Assembly: GCA_028825475.1 (NCBI GenBank)
Contig: JAPKAB010000004.1
Location: forward strand, 62,001-126,000
Reading direction: 5' to 3'
DNA length: 64,000 nt
From: Ascidiaceihabitans sp.
GTDB taxonomy: Bacteria > Pseudomonadota > Alphaproteobacteria > Rhodobacterales > Rhodobacteraceae
Shown here: positions 47,001 to 56,852 of the stretch, piece after piece
Layout: each line of letters starts with the position of its first letter
How positions within the stretch are numbered: the stretch's first letter is position 1
Notes under the pieces: model-generated
Seen by the model: the letters and a program-made list of their open reading frames with translations, nothing else
Databases searched by the model: none
Told to the model about the DNA's origin: nothing
Made by a program: the position numbers and the translations under genes

Positions 47001-47936
47001 ATGCATGACGATCTAAGCGTATTCGAAACGTCTTTGGCCGATCTGCCTAACGGGCCATGGCTTAAGAGAATCTCTGAGATTTCGGAGGAACATGGCTATT
47101 TTCAACCGCTCGGAAAACAGCATTTCGCTACCTTTGTAGAAGACAAACCAATCCTTTTGGTAACGTTCGAGACTGTTCCCAACCTTCGTGATTTATCGAA
47201 AACGTCCCAACCTTTCGGCTGGGAATTGTTCAAAGAAAACGGTTGGTCACATTTGTGTATCGTTTCCGATGGCAACACTTGGTTTCGCGATCCAAAAGTT
47301 TATGCCTACTTCGATCGATTGGTTGATGACGGCTTTTTTGATGAATTCGATCAAGTCGTATTTTACGGTTCAGGCCCTTGTGGTTACGCAGCAGCAGCAT
47401 TCTCGGTTGCTGCGCCAGGTGCGACAGTGGTCGCGGTCCAACCACAGGCCACACTCGACCCACGGGTAACCGAATGGGATAATCGCCACAAAAAGATGCG
47501 CCGTGCCGACTTTACCAGCCGCTATGGTTATGCGCCTGATATGTTGGACGCAGCTGAACAAGCATACGTTATTTATGATCCCTACGAACAAATGGATGCA
47601 GCGCATGCCGCCATGTTCACACGTTCAAATGTCAAAAAGTTACGCATGCCAAACATGGGTTCGGCATTGCAGTCCGAAATGATGAGGATGGAGATTCTGA
47701 AACCGCTTCTAATTGCTGCAAGCGATGATAATTTGACCAATCTTAGGTTCGCTAAGCTGTTTCGCACACGCCGCGGCAACAGACGTTATTTATACGATTT
47801 AATGCAAAAGGCTGATGGGCAAGAACGTGATTATCTAACGCGAGCGATTTGCAATCATGTTATGGCATCGGGCAAAGCTCTTCGTTTCGAACGTAAATTA
47901 AAAGCGCTCGATGCAAAACTCACTGCTGAGGACTAG
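47001..47936 (+). CDS. Unrecognised protein resembling a catalytically dead alpha/beta hydrolase
   Basis: This 311-residue protein carries VFYGSGPCGYAAAAFSVAAPG (residues 120-140) in two parts: a strand VVFYG, then GSGPCGYAAA. This has the shape of the YGSSMGGYAAL nucleophile elbow of serine hydrolases, but Gly125 replaces the serine. A strand with VVAVQPQ, an Asp at the acid position (IYDPYEQMD, Asp193) and LRMPNMGSAL where the His would sit complete the fold-like order without a triad. Cys127 is the only nearby nucleophile. Members in this order are sometimes labelled PAPS reductase; nothing here supports that. Function unknown; it is divergent from the MoxR gene. Confidence 0.5.
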   Translation: MHDDLSVFETSLADLPNGPWLKRISEISEEHGYFQPLGKQHFATFVEDKPILLVTFETVPNLRDLSKTSQPFGWELFKENGWSHLCIVSDGNTWFRDPKVYAYFDRLVDDGFFDEFDQVVFYGSGPCGYAAAAFSVAAPGATVVAVQPQATLDPRVTEWDNRHKKMRRADFTSRYGYAPDMLDAAEQAYVIYDPYEQMDAAHAAMFTRSNVKKLRMPNMGSALQSEMMRMEILKPLLIAASDDNLTNLRFAKLFRTRRGNRRYLYDLMQKADGQERDYLTRAICNHVMASGKALRFERKLKALDAKLTAED

Positions 47937-47969
47937 CTTAGATCCGCCCTGCGTGCTAACGCGCGTGGC

Positions 47970-49007
47970 ATGACATCACAGATCACGCTTAGACGCCCCG
48001 ACGATTGGCACCTTCACCTGCGCGACGGCAATATGCTGCGCGCGGTTTTGCCGTCCACTGCCACACATTTTGCACGTGCGATTATCATGCCGAACCTAGT
48101 TCCGCCTGTTGTCACGTCAGCAGATGCAGCAGGATATCGCGATCGCATACTAAGCGCGCTGCCCGAGGGGTCCACCTTTGAGCCTTTGATGACGCTGTAC
48201 CTAACCGAACAAACCGATCCTGATGATGTCGCCGCGGCCCATGCCTCTGGCCTGATCAAGGCAGTGAAATTGTATCCTGCTGGCGCTACGACAAACTCTG
48301 CATCAGGTGTCAGCCATTTCGACAGCGTACGACCAACGCTTGAGCGTATGGCTGAAATTGGCTTGCCGCTTTGTGTGCATGGTGAGGTCACCGACAGCGA
48401 TATCGACATTTTCGATCGTGAAGCGGTATTTATCGATCGTGTCCTAGACCCAATTCGCCGCACCACACCAGGTTTGCGCGTGGTTATGGAACACATCACA
48501 ACCTCAAACGCCGTTGATTATGCGCGCAGCCAAGACGAAACATTGGGTGCAACAATCACCACACACCACTTGGTCATCAACCGCAATCACATCCTAGCTG
48601 GCGGGATCAAGCCACACTACTATTGCCTGCCTGTCGCCAAACGCGAAGAACACCGTCTTGCACTACGCGATGCTGCTACATCTGGTGAGGCACGTTTCTT
48701 CTTAGGAACAGACAGCGCGCCACACACCGATGCGAACAAGCTGTTGCCATGTGGCTGTGCTGGTTGCTTTACTGCACCCAATACGATGTCGATCCTTGCT
48801 CAAGCGTTTGAAGAAGACGGCGCACTCGACAAATTAGAAGGATTCACTTCCCTGAACGGCCCAGCGTTTTATGGTCTACCAGTGAATGAAGAAACGATAA
48901 CTTTGACTAAGGGTGATCCAGTCACCTACCCAAGCCATGTTGAAACACCTGACGGCCCTGTCACGGTTTTCGATCCGGGCTTTGATCTGAATTGGCGCGT
49001 TGAGTAA
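47970..49007 (+). CDS. pyrC: Dihydroorotase
   Basis: This 345-residue zinc amidohydrolase of pyrimidine synthesis has the metal motif [10 protein letters not shown] at the N-terminus. The carboxylated lysine lies in [13 protein letters not shown], and further ligands in CVHGEVTD and MEHITTSNA. The catalytic Asp is in [10 protein letters not shown]. It is the class of about 345 residues found in E. coli. pyrE follows 45 bases later, and the two are probably co-transcribed. Confidence 0.96.
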   Translation: MTSQITLRRPDDWHLHLRDGNMLRAVLPSTATHFARAIIMPNLVPPVVTSADAAGYRDRILSALPEGSTFEPLMTLYLTEQTDPDDVAAAHASGLIKAVKLYPAGATTNSASGVSHFDSVRPTLERMAEIGLPLCVHGEVTDSDIDIFDREAVFIDRVLDPIRRTTPGLRVVMEHITTSNAVDYARSQDETLGATITTHHLVINRNHILAGGIKPHYYCLPVAKREEHRLALRDAATSGEARFFLGTDSAPHTDANKLLPCGCAGCFTAPNTMSILAQAFEEDGALDKLEGFTSLNGPAFYGLPVNEETITLTKGDPVTYPSHVETPDGPVTVFDPGFDLNWRVE

Positions 49008-49052
49008 AACGCGCTTGCTGCAAATTAAGACTGCCGACACAAAGGACACGAA

Positions 49053-49733
49053 ATGATCCCTACAAGCTACCCAGACGCAAAAGAAATGGCCCGCCTGACC
49101 GCCCGCATGCTGCTTGAAATCAAAGCCGTGCACTTTAACACTGCAGAACCATTCACGCTTGCTTCAGGGCTGCCAAGCCCAACTTACATCGATTGCCGCA
49201 AGTTAATCAGCTATCCGCGCATTCGCTCAGCCCTGATGGATTTCTTAACTGTCACCACAATGCGAAACGCGGGTTTTGAAGCCTTCGACAACATTGCAGG
49301 TGGTGAAACCGCAGGGATTCCATTCGCAGCTCTCGTTGCGGAACGTATGGCACTTCCAATGACCTATGTACGCAAAAAGCCAAAAGGTTATGGCCGCAAT
49401 GCACGCATCGAAGGTCAAATGAATGAAGGCGAACGTGTTTTGCTGGTCGAAGACCTGACAACTGACGGCGGTTCAAAACTGTCATTTGTTGATGCGATTC
49501 GCGAGACTGGTGCAACTTGTGCCCACACTGCTGTGATTTTTTACTACGGTATTTTTCCTGAAACGGAAAAGACCTTGGGCGATCATGGGGTTGACCTACA
49601 TTACCTTTGCACATGGTGGGATGTTCTGGCCGAAGCTAAGGACTCTGGTGCGTTTGATGCCGAAACAATCAAAGGCGTCGAAGCCTTCCTAAACGATCCA
49701 CGTGGCTGGCAAGAAGCCAATAAAAAACCTTAA
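49053..49733 (+). CDS. pyrE: Orotate phosphoribosyltransferase
   Basis: This 226-residue enzyme joins orotate to PRPP. The PRPP loop is [18 protein letters not shown]. The flexible catalytic loop with [15 protein letters not shown] is intact. It follows pyrC. A large inverted repeat lies immediately after its stop codon. Confidence 0.96.
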   Translation: MIPTSYPDAKEMARLTARMLLEIKAVHFNTAEPFTLASGLPSPTYIDCRKLISYPRIRSALMDFLTVTTMRNAGFEAFDNIAGGETAGIPFAALVAERMALPMTYVRKKPKGYGRNARIEGQMNEGERVLLVEDLTTDGGSKLSFVDAIRETGATCAHTAVIFYYGIFPETEKTLGDHGVDLHYLCTWWDVLAEAKDSGAFDAETIKGVEAFLNDPRGWQEANKKP

Positions 49734-49740
49734 GAAAAAC

Positions 49741-49783
49741 ACCGTATCTAGGGACAGAGTTAACTTTTGATCCTAGATACGGT
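49741..49783. promoter_or_regulatory. Perfect 12-bp inverted repeat between pyrE and dnaB
   Basis: ACCGTATCTAGG (49741-49752) and CCTAGATACGGT (49772-49783) are perfect reverse complements, with arms 31 bp apart and a 19-base loop holding GTTAAC. No T-run follows, so it is not a standard terminator. It may be an operator for dnaB or an mRNA hairpin. Confidence 0.5.
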
Positions 49784-49889
49784 ATACTCCCCACCAAGCG
49801 AAACATATCCACAAGATATCCAGATTGCGCTGCCCCACCTTTGACGTTTAAGACAAACGCAAATACCGCTGGGGGCATACGGGGACACC

Positions 49890-51392
49890 ATGAACGAAAT
49901 TAGCAGCATTCCAGTATCCGGAATCCCTGAAGTTCAGGCAGCTGAAACTATGCCTCATTCTATCGAGGCAGAACAGCAATTGCTGGGCGCGATTCTGACC
50001 AATAATGACGTATACGACCGTATTGCTTCGATCATTGGTGAAAAACACTTTTATGAGCCTGTTCATGGCCGCATCTTTGACATCGCAGCTGCCCGTATTG
50101 CAAAAAACAGCCTAGCCAGCCCCGTTACCCTCAAATCCTTCATGGCAGATGATGAAGGCTTGAACGAGCTTGGTGGCGCAGCATACCTCGCACGCCTTGC
50201 CGGTGCTGCAGTCAGCGCCTTTGCTTTGCGTGACTATGCACAGATGATTTACGATCTGGCTGTGCGCCGCGACTTGATCCTATTGGGCCGCGACATCAGC
50301 GCCAAAGCAGCGCAAGTGAACGTGGATTCGGAGCCGCGCGAGCAAATCGTTGAAGCCGAACAACAGCTTTATAAGCTGGCCGAACAAGGCCAAGCAGAAA
50401 GCGGTTTCCAAAGCTTCCTAAAGGCTGTGACCGAGGCCGTGAACTTAGCCAACACCGCATATCAGCGTGATGGTGGCATGTCTGGTATCTCCACAGGCTT
50501 GATAGATATGGACAAAAAGCTTGGCGGCTTGCACCCGTCTGACCTTTTGATCCTTGCGGGTCGCCCATCCATGGGGAAAACTTCACTTGCGACCAACATC
50601 GCGTTCAACGTGGCCAAAGCCTACAAAAAAGGCAAAAAGCACGATGGATCTGAGGGGGCAATCGAGGGTGGCGTTGTAGGCTTTTATTCCCTTGAGATGA
50701 GCGCGGATCAGTTGGCGGCACGTATTCTGTCTGAAGCGTCTCAAGTGCCATCAGAGCAAATTCGTCGTGGTGATATGACCGAGACTGAATTCCGTCGCTT
50801 TGTTGATGCCGCAAAGTCGCTTGAGGCATGTCCCCTGTTCATCGACGACACACCTGCCCTACCAATCAGCCAATTGGCCGCGCGTGCCCGTCGCTTGAAA
50901 CGGACACATGGGCTAGACTTGTTGATCATCGACTACCTTCAGCTGGTGCGTGGCACAGGTCGTTCAGAAAACCGTGTGAACGAAATTTCCGAAATTACGA
51001 TGGGTATGAAAGCGATTGCCAAGGAACTGCAGATCCCTGTGATCGCGCTGTCTCAGCTTTCGCGTCAGGTTGAAAATCGCGAAGATAAACGCCCGCAACT
51101 CTCTGACCTTCGTGAATCGGGTTCAATTGAGCAAGACGCAGACGTTGTTATGTTTGTATACCGCGAAGAATACTACAAAGAGCGTGAAAAGCCCGGCGAT
51201 CACGATCTTGAAGCCATGGCACGCTGGCAAGAAGAGATGGAGCGCTTACATGGTCGCGCCGAGGTTGTTATTGGCAAACAACGTCACGGCCCAATTGGCA
51301 CTGTTGACCTCTCCTTTGAAGGTAAGTTCACGCGCTTCGGCAACCTCGCGCAGCCTTGGCAAGATGGTGGGCGCAACGATCAAGAATTCTAA
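49890..51392 (+). CDS. dnaB: Replicative DNA helicase DnaB
   Basis: This 500-residue hexameric helicase moves 5'-3' at the fork. An N-terminal DnaG/DnaC-interacting domain (about residues 20-125) and a linker precede the RecA-like motor. Walker A is GRPSMGKT (224-231) and Walker B is LLIIDYLQL. The DnaB-specific ALSQLSRQVENREDKRPQLS, here in two pieces, contains the arginine finger region. No intein is present. alr follows after 72 bases. Confidence 0.97.
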   Translation: MNEISSIPVSGIPEVQAAETMPHSIEAEQQLLGAILTNNDVYDRIASIIGEKHFYEPVHGRIFDIAAARIAKNSLASPVTLKSFMADDEGLNELGGAAYLARLAGAAVSAFALRDYAQMIYDLAVRRDLILLGRDISAKAAQVNVDSEPREQIVEAEQQLYKLAEQGQAESGFQSFLKAVTEAVNLANTAYQRDGGMSGISTGLIDMDKKLGGLHPSDLLILAGRPSMGKTSLATNIAFNVAKAYKKGKKHDGSEGAIEGGVVGFYSLEMSADQLAARILSEASQVPSEQIRRGDMTETEFRRFVDAAKSLEACPLFIDDTPALPISQLAARARRLKRTHGLDLLIIDYLQLVRGTGRSENRVNEISEITMGMKAIAKELQIPVIALSQLSRQVENREDKRPQLSDLRESGSIEQDADVVMFVYREEYYKEREKPGDHDLEAMARWQEEMERLHGRAEVVIGKQRHGPIGTVDLSFEGKFTRFGNLAQPWQDGGRNDQEF

Positions 51393-51464
51393 CTCCAGCC
51401 GTTATCCAACGGCATAAAACAGATTTCCTCTTGACCCCACGCGCCGCCCTGTCAAAACCGAATT

Positions 51465-52499
51465 ATGGGTACAGCAAGACTAACAATAGATCTAAACGCC
51501 GTCGTCAACAATTGGCGCGCTTTGGATGCAATGACAAACTGCGAAACCGCGGCTGTCGTTAAGGCAAATGGCTATGGCTTGGGAGCACCCTCAGTGGCGC
51601 GGGTTCTTGCCAAAGCAGGAGCACGTACATTTTTCGTAGCAGCCGCCGAAGAAGGTGTGATTTTACGCACTGCACTTGGTTCAGGCCCAACGATAAACGT
51701 CTTCTCCGGCCATATGGACGGCGACACAGATATCATTCGTAGCTCAGAATTAACGCCAATGATCAACTCCGTTGACCAGATGCTGCGCCACGTCGAGGCA
51801 TTGCCAGCGGCCCCATTTGGTATCCAGCTGGACAGCGGTATGAACCGACTGGGCATGGAGCCCGAAGAATGGTCCGCAGTGCGAGACATTGCTCTTTCAC
51901 AGAACCCAACACTGATCATGTCTCATTTGGCGTGTGCTGACGAGCCTGATCATCCAATGAACCGCCATCAACTCAAAGCCTTTCGCGAAATGACCGATGG
52001 GTTGGATGTACCATGTTCATTGGCGGCGACAGGTGGTGTTTTGCTTGGGCCAGAGTATCACTTTGACATGATCAGACCCGGGATCGGGCTTTATGGTGGT
52101 ATGCCTTATGAGGATGCACAGACCGTGGTCACATTGGATATTCCTGTGATCCAAACCAGAACAGTCGCCCAAGGCGAAACAGTGGGCTACGGCAATCGCT
52201 GGGTCGCGGAGCAAGACAGCACTATTGCAACAATTGCAGCTGGCTATGCTGACGGTCTTATCCGCGCGATGGGAGGCGGCGCACGTCTTTTTGCTGGCAA
52301 CATCCAAGTTCCTGTCATTGGACGTGTTTCTATGGACCTAATAACAGCAGATGTGTCCCACCTGCCAGAGGTTCCGGCTACACTGCAATTGTTGGGTGCG
52401 CATCAATCCGTTGATACTATGGCTAGTTTTGCTGGAACCATAGGTTATGAAATCCTTACCTCAATGGGCAATCGATACGCACGGACCTACCTAGAATGA
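51465..52499 (+). CDS. alr: Alanine racemase
   Basis: This 344-residue PLP enzyme makes D-alanine for peptidoglycan. The PLP lysine is Lys33 in [13 protein letters not shown]. The catalytic tyrosine is in [10 protein letters not shown], and the C-terminal [10 protein letters not shown] block is conserved. Its stop overlaps the mlaE start (ATGAGG), linking cell-wall and lipid-transport genes in one transcript. Confidence 0.95.
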   Translation: MGTARLTIDLNAVVNNWRALDAMTNCETAAVVKANGYGLGAPSVARVLAKAGARTFFVAAAEEGVILRTALGSGPTINVFSGHMDGDTDIIRSSELTPMINSVDQMLRHVEALPAAPFGIQLDSGMNRLGMEPEEWSAVRDIALSQNPTLIMSHLACADEPDHPMNRHQLKAFREMTDGLDVPCSLAATGGVLLGPEYHFDMIRPGIGLYGGMPYEDAQTVVTLDIPVIQTRTVAQGETVGYGNRWVAEQDSTIATIAAGYADGLIRAMGGGARLFAGNIQVPVIGRVSMDLITADVSHLPEVPATLQLLGAHQSVDTMASFAGTIGYEILTSMGNRYARTYLE

Positions 52500-53269
52500 G
52501 GTTGCTGGTTTCCATAGGTCGTGCGTTTCTTGGGCTAATTGCTGCAATTGGACGTATTGCGATTTTTGCAGGACAAACGCTTGGTCATATTGTTCGCGGA
52601 CCATTCTATTTACGTGAACTAGCCATTTCCTTTTTGAACATCGGCTGGCTGTCCCTGCCCGTTGTTGGGCTGACCTCTCTGTTCACGGGTGCCGCGCTGG
52701 CGTTGCAGATCTATGCAGGCAGTGCCCGATTTAGTGCAGAAGCTGTGGTTCCCCAAATCGTAGCCATCGGCATGGTGCGCGAACTTGGCCCCGTTCTGGT
52801 TGGGCTGATGATTGCCGCGCGTGTCACTTCTTCAATCGCTGCTGAAATCGCGACGATGAAGGTTACTGAGCAGATCGATGCGCTTGTGACGTTGTCTACA
52901 CACCCCATGAAATATCTGACCGTTCCACGTGTTTTGGCCGCTACCATTGTTGTGCCATTGCTGGTTGCCGTTGGTGACATCATCGGCATCTTCGGTGGAT
53001 ACGCCGTGGCAACAGGCACACTAGGGTTTAATCCTGCGGCTTATATCCGCAACACCTTAGACTTTTTAGAACTGAAAGACGTTGTGTCTTCACTCGCCAA
53101 AGGTGCGATGTTTGGATTTATTGCTGCACTGATGGGATGCTATTACGGCATGAATTCTGGCCGTGGCGCTCAGGGCGTTGGCAGTGCGACCAAAGGATCT
53201 GTGGAAGCTGCTGCAGTCTTGATTTTAGGTGCGAACTTCGTTCTGACGGGGGTGTTTTTCTCACTATGA
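52496..53269 (+). CDS. mlaE: MlaE-type phospholipid ABC transporter permease
   Basis: This 257-residue MlaE/YrbE permease has five or six membrane helices. Conserved blocks are [25 protein letters not shown], in two segments, and [17 protein letters not shown]. It forms the membrane part of the transporter that moves phospholipids between inner and outer membrane. Its stop overlaps the mlaF start (ATGA). mlaD is not in the window. Confidence 0.92.
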   Translation: MRLLVSIGRAFLGLIAAIGRIAIFAGQTLGHIVRGPFYLRELAISFLNIGWLSLPVVGLTSLFTGAALALQIYAGSARFSAEAVVPQIVAIGMVRELGPVLVGLMIAARVTSSIAAEIATMKVTEQIDALVTLSTHPMKYLTVPRVLAATIVVPLLVAVGDIIGIFGGYAVATGTLGFNPAAYIRNTLDFLELKDVVSSLAKGAMFGFIAALMGCYYGMNSGRGAQGVGSATKGSVEAAAVLILGANFVLTGVFFSL

Positions 53270-54012
53270 TCGAACTTATTGGTGTAACAAAATCCTTTGG
53301 AAACAACCATGTACTGCGCGGTGTTGACCTCACTGTAGATCGCGGAACATCCTTGGTGATTATTGGTGGCTCGGGGACAGGTAAATCAATCACAATAAAG
53401 TCTGTCTTAGGTCTAATTACACCTGACGCAGGGAAAATAACTGTGGATGGTCAGGATGTCACCCAGACCGATCGCGACGCGTTCTTGGCTCGTTTTGGCA
53501 TGTTGTTTCAAGGTGCAGCATTGTTCGACAGCCTTCCCGTTTGGCAGAACGTTGCTTTCCGTCTTTTGCGCGGCTCACTCAAACGCCCAAAGGACGAAGC
53601 TCGACAGATCGCTATAGAAAAGTTACGGCGCGTTGGGTTGACCCCAGATGTAGCAGACAGATTGCCCGCGGAATTGTCTGGCGGCATGCAAAAGCGTGTT
53701 GGCCTTGCCCGTGCCATTGCGGCGGATCCTGAAATTATCTTTTTCGATGAACCAACAACAGGCCTTGACCCGATTATGGCGGGCGTCATCAACGACCTGA
53801 TCCGCGAAATCGTCGTGGAAATGGGCGCGACTGCCATCACCATCACTCATGACATGACATCTGTTCGTGCGATTGCTGACAATGTGGCAATGTTACATGA
53901 CGGCGTCATTCAATGGACTGGCCCTGTTGGCGATATTGATACGTCAGGCGACCCCTTTCTTGACCAATTCATCCATGGTCGCGCAATCGGCCCCATTGAA
54001 GCGGTCCGCTAG
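53266..54012 (+). CDS. mlaF: MlaF-type ABC transporter ATPase
   Basis: This 248-residue ATPase has Walker A GGSGTGKS, the signature LSGGMQKRVGLARAIA, Walker B IIFFDEPTTGLDP and the switch His in TITHDM. It drives the MlaE permease. ATG 53266 overlaps the mlaE stop. The longer open frame from 53137 is a false extension inside mlaE. Confidence 0.94.
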   Translation: MIELIGVTKSFGNNHVLRGVDLTVDRGTSLVIIGGSGTGKSITIKSVLGLITPDAGKITVDGQDVTQTDRDAFLARFGMLFQGAALFDSLPVWQNVAFRLLRGSLKRPKDEARQIAIEKLRRVGLTPDVADRLPAELSGGMQKRVGLARAIAADPEIIFFDEPTTGLDPIMAGVINDLIREIVVEMGATAITITHDMTSVRAIADNVAMLHDGVIQWTGPVGDIDTSGDPFLDQFIHGRAIGPIEAVR

Positions 54013-54050
54013 ATCGCCCATATCCATATGGTATTAAAAGTAGGTTCCCT

Positions 54051-54494
54051 ATGTTGCGCTATACCAATCTGTCCCTTTTGATCCTTTATCCCATTGCGTG
54101 GTTTGCCCCACTTTTGAATGCTGGATTGCTCCCATTGTTTGGTCTCAAAGAAATCAGCGTAATGAGTGGCCTGCAATCCTTGTGGGAAACCGATTTGTTT
54201 CTTGCCCTTGTGGTAACCGTTTTTGCTTTATTTGCTCCCTACGCAAAGACAATCGGTTTGGCATTACTTCATTGGAACCTGCTGAGCCAAAAGCTGCTGC
54301 CAGCACTTCACATCCTTGGAAAACTAGCGATGGCAGATATCTTTTTAATCGCGTTGTATATCACCCTATCGAAGGGAATCGGGATCGGACGTATCGAAAC
54401 TGCATGGGGACTCTATTTATTCACCGCATGCATCGTCGCATCACTTCTTGTGTCTCTGTTCAGTAAACAGTCCGAACCACAGCATTTGAGTTAA
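54051..54494 (+). CDS. Paraquat-inducible protein A (PqiA)-like membrane protein
   Basis: This 147-residue protein has about four hydrophobic helices and the PqiA-type loop segment GLKEISVMSGLQSLWETDLFLA with an alternating hydrophobic pattern. PqiA proteins are inner-membrane partners of MCE-type lipid transport. It follows mlaF by 38 bases, which supports an envelope-lipid role. The zinc-finger parts of full-length PqiA are missing, so it corresponds to a single half-unit. Confidence 0.75.
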   Translation: MLRYTNLSLLILYPIAWFAPLLNAGLLPLFGLKEISVMSGLQSLWETDLFLALVVTVFALFAPYAKTIGLALLHWNLLSQKLLPALHILGKLAMADIFLIALYITLSKGIGIGRIETAWGLYLFTACIVASLLVSLFSKQSEPQHLS

Positions 54495-54529
54495 CTCTAA
54501 TTTGCAACAAGTGTGATTACTCGGCCGCT

Positions 54530-54559
54530 TTTACAGTAAAAATGAGCCAAAAATGTAAA
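54530..54559. repeat. Inverted pair TTTACA...TGTAAA between pqiA-like gene and next gene
   Basis: The arms start at 54530 and 54554 in a 140-bp spacer. They are short (6 bp) and may arise by chance in this A+T-rich stretch. No terminator T-run. Confidence 0.2.
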
Positions 54560-54635
54560 TTTTCCCCTCGCGCAAACAGCCAATAAGCGTACGTTCGCTC
54601 ATCAACAATCTAACGCTTCTGGGGGAGGGTCTGAC

Positions 54636-55397
54636 GTGTTGCAACTAAAGGCCTTGGCCATCGTCGTTCAGTATTTAATGCAAAGACTTGCTTTGCTTGT
54701 GTTCGCCTGTGCGTCCCTGATAATTTTGTGCGCTACAATCGCCGCAAGCTTCGGCATGTTGCCCTGGATTCAAGTGAACTTGCGCTGGGACGGTCAAACC
54801 GTACCAAATGCTGGGATGTTTTTTCAAATAGGGATAACCATCCTTGCCGTTGGTATTTGCTTTTTCCTTCCGTCCAACAGCCGCATTATTCAGCTTGAAA
54901 ACTCGCACCGCCAGTTTTCAATCAGTATGTCTGATGTCTCTCGCGCTTATGGCGCGGTTCACGCCGCAGACCGCGGTGATGCTTTCCGCCTCAGCAATGA
55001 ATTTGACAGCGTACGCGAGCGCCTAATCTATCTGCGTGATCATCCAGAGTTATCATCTCTTGAACCAGCTGTTTTAGAAGTAGCCGCGCAAATGTCTCAC
55101 ATTTCCAAAGAATTGGCAGAGGTTTACTCAAATGATCGCGTTGCACGCGCCCGCGGGTTTCTTGAGCAACGCCAATTCGAGTTACAGCAATTTAACGACC
55201 GTTTGGGCCAAGCTAAAATAGTCAGCACCGAATTGAAGCACTGGCATCACGAAATTGAGCTAGAAGAATCTGTCGCTGCCGCACAATTGGATCGCCTTCG
55301 CGAAGAACTTAAAGATGTGCTACCAGAACTTGGGCTCGAAACTGTTGTTCGTGCGGACAACACCGTTGTTGAGCTGACACCCAAAGCGGCCGAATAA
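54636..55397 (+). CDS. Membrane protein with cytoplasmic coiled coil, function unknown
   Basis: This 253-residue protein starts at GTG 54636 after GGGGGAGGG. Two membrane helices (about residues 16-38 and 61-78) are followed by a roughly 170-residue helical, charged region with heptad-like stretches (for example LEQRQFELQQFNDRLGQ). Related genes in this order are sometimes named DNA repair protein, probably from proximity to radA; I see no catalytic motif. It lies 50 bases before radA. Confidence 0.7.
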   Translation: MLQLKALAIVVQYLMQRLALLVFACASLIILCATIAASFGMLPWIQVNLRWDGQTVPNAGMFFQIGITILAVGICFFLPSNSRIIQLENSHRQFSISMSDVSRAYGAVHAADRGDAFRLSNEFDSVRERLIYLRDHPELSSLEPAVLEVAAQMSHISKELAEVYSNDRVARARGFLEQRQFELQQFNDRLGQAKIVSTELKHWHHEIELEESVAAAQLDRLREELKDVLPELGLETVVRADNTVVELTPKAAE

Positions 55398-55446
55398 GTG
55401 GCAATTAAGTTTTGACGCCGAGCGATAGCTCAGGCACATAAGCCAC

Positions 55447-56826
55447 ATGGCAAAAACAACAACCACCTTCACATGTTCCGCCTGCGGTGCAAGCTCGACC
55501 AAATGGTCAGGACGCTGCGATGGCTGCGGCGATTGGAATACAATCTCTGAGGACACAGGCCTTTCCACGTCAGGCCCGAGCGGCAAAGCAAGTAAGTCCA
55601 TCGGTGCAAGACGCGGCAGTACCATTGAACTGACCGACCTTGCTACCGAAGAGGCCCCGCCCCCACGCACCCATTCTGGGATGAATGAACTCGACCGCGT
55701 TTTAGGTGGAGGCTTGGTCCCGTCTTCTGCAATCTTGGTTGGCGGTGATCCAGGAATCGGAAAATCAACGCTTTTGCTTCAGGCTGCAGCTCAGTTCGCA
55801 AATGCTGGCTTGAAAACCATTTACGTGTCTGGCGAGGAAGCCAATGCTCAGGTGCGCATGCGCGCAAAACGTTTGGGTCTTGCCGACGCACCTGTCAAAC
55901 TCGCTGCAGAAACCAACTTACGCAACATTCTGACCACCCTTGAGGTAGAAAAACCTCAACTGGTCATCATCGATTCCATTCAAACTATGTGGTCTGACAC
56001 CGTCGACAGCGCCCCTGGTTCTGTCAGCCAAGTACGCAGTGCAGCCCATGAATTGACCACTTTCGCCAAACGCAACGGTATTTCAGTTGTCTTGGTTGGG
56101 CATGTCACCAAGGATGGGCAAATCGCCGGCCCACGTGTCGTTGAGCACATGGTAGACACAGTATTATATTTCGAAGGCGAACGCGGTCATCAATTCCGTA
56201 TCCTTCGCGCCGTAAAGAACCGCTTTGGTCCATCCGACGAAATCGGCGTTTTTGAAATGACAGGTCGTGGCTTGTCTCAAGTTACCAATCCATCAGCCCT
56301 GTTCCTAAGTGAACGCGGCGAACCTAGCCCCGGCTCAGTCGTATTTGCAGGCGTCGAAGGAACTCGTCCCGTTTTGGTCGAGCTTCAAGCCCTCGTTGCC
56401 CCAAGTCCCCACTCCCAACCTCGTCGAACAGTCGTTGGCTGGGACGGTGGACGTTTGGCAATGATCTTGGCAGTGCTGGAATCGCGTTGCGGCATCCCTT
56501 TTACGGGACTTGATGTGTATCTGAACGTCGCTGGTGGCATGAAAATTAGCGAACCCGCCGCTGACTTGGCTGTTGCTGCAGCCCTGGTAAGTGCGCGTGA
56601 AGACTCTGCTTTGCCCGAAGGTGCCGTTGTTTTTGGCGAAATAAGTCTATCCGGAGCCCTAAGACCGGCCCCACAGACCGAAAACAGGTTGAAAGAAGCG
56701 CAAAAACTTGGTTTTACGTCGGCAATCGCACCTACCGGTGGAAAAACGATAGACGTGAATGGCATATCCCTCAATCAAATGGGTGATTTGACAGCGTTTG
56801 TTGGTGAAGTGTTTGGTGCTGGTTAA
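55447..56826 (+). CDS. radA: DNA repair protein RadA
   Basis: This 459-residue RecA-like protein processes recombination intermediates. A C4 zinc finger (Cys10, 13, 24, 27: FTCSACGASSTKWSGRC then DGCGDW) leads. Walker A is GGDPGIGKST (99-108), and the RadA-specific KNRFG motif follows. A Lon-like C-terminal domain lies beyond about residue 310, with VELQALV and PAADLAVAAALVSA. cvpA follows after 26 bases. Confidence 0.97.
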   Translation: MAKTTTTFTCSACGASSTKWSGRCDGCGDWNTISEDTGLSTSGPSGKASKSIGARRGSTIELTDLATEEAPPPRTHSGMNELDRVLGGGLVPSSAILVGGDPGIGKSTLLLQAAAQFANAGLKTIYVSGEEANAQVRMRAKRLGLADAPVKLAAETNLRNILTTLEVEKPQLVIIDSIQTMWSDTVDSAPGSVSQVRSAAHELTTFAKRNGISVVLVGHVTKDGQIAGPRVVEHMVDTVLYFEGERGHQFRILRAVKNRFGPSDEIGVFEMTGRGLSQVTNPSALFLSERGEPSPGSVVFAGVEGTRPVLVELQALVAPSPHSQPRRTVVGWDGGRLAMILAVLESRCGIPFTGLDVYLNVAGGMKISEPAADLAVAAALVSAREDSALPEGAVVFGEISLSGALRPAPQTENRLKEAQKLGFTSAIAPTGGKTIDVNGISLNQMGDLTAFVGEVFGAG

Positions 56827-56852
56827 GCATCGGAGTTGAAAGGCAGAAGACT

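Noticed and set aside
47001..47936. PAPS reductase
   Set aside because: No PP-loop (SGGKDS-type) motif or C-terminal ECGxH-type motif is present.
49805..49813. DnaA-like ATATCCACA before dnaB
   Set aside because: First base differs from consensus, no partners nearby, and such near matches are common.
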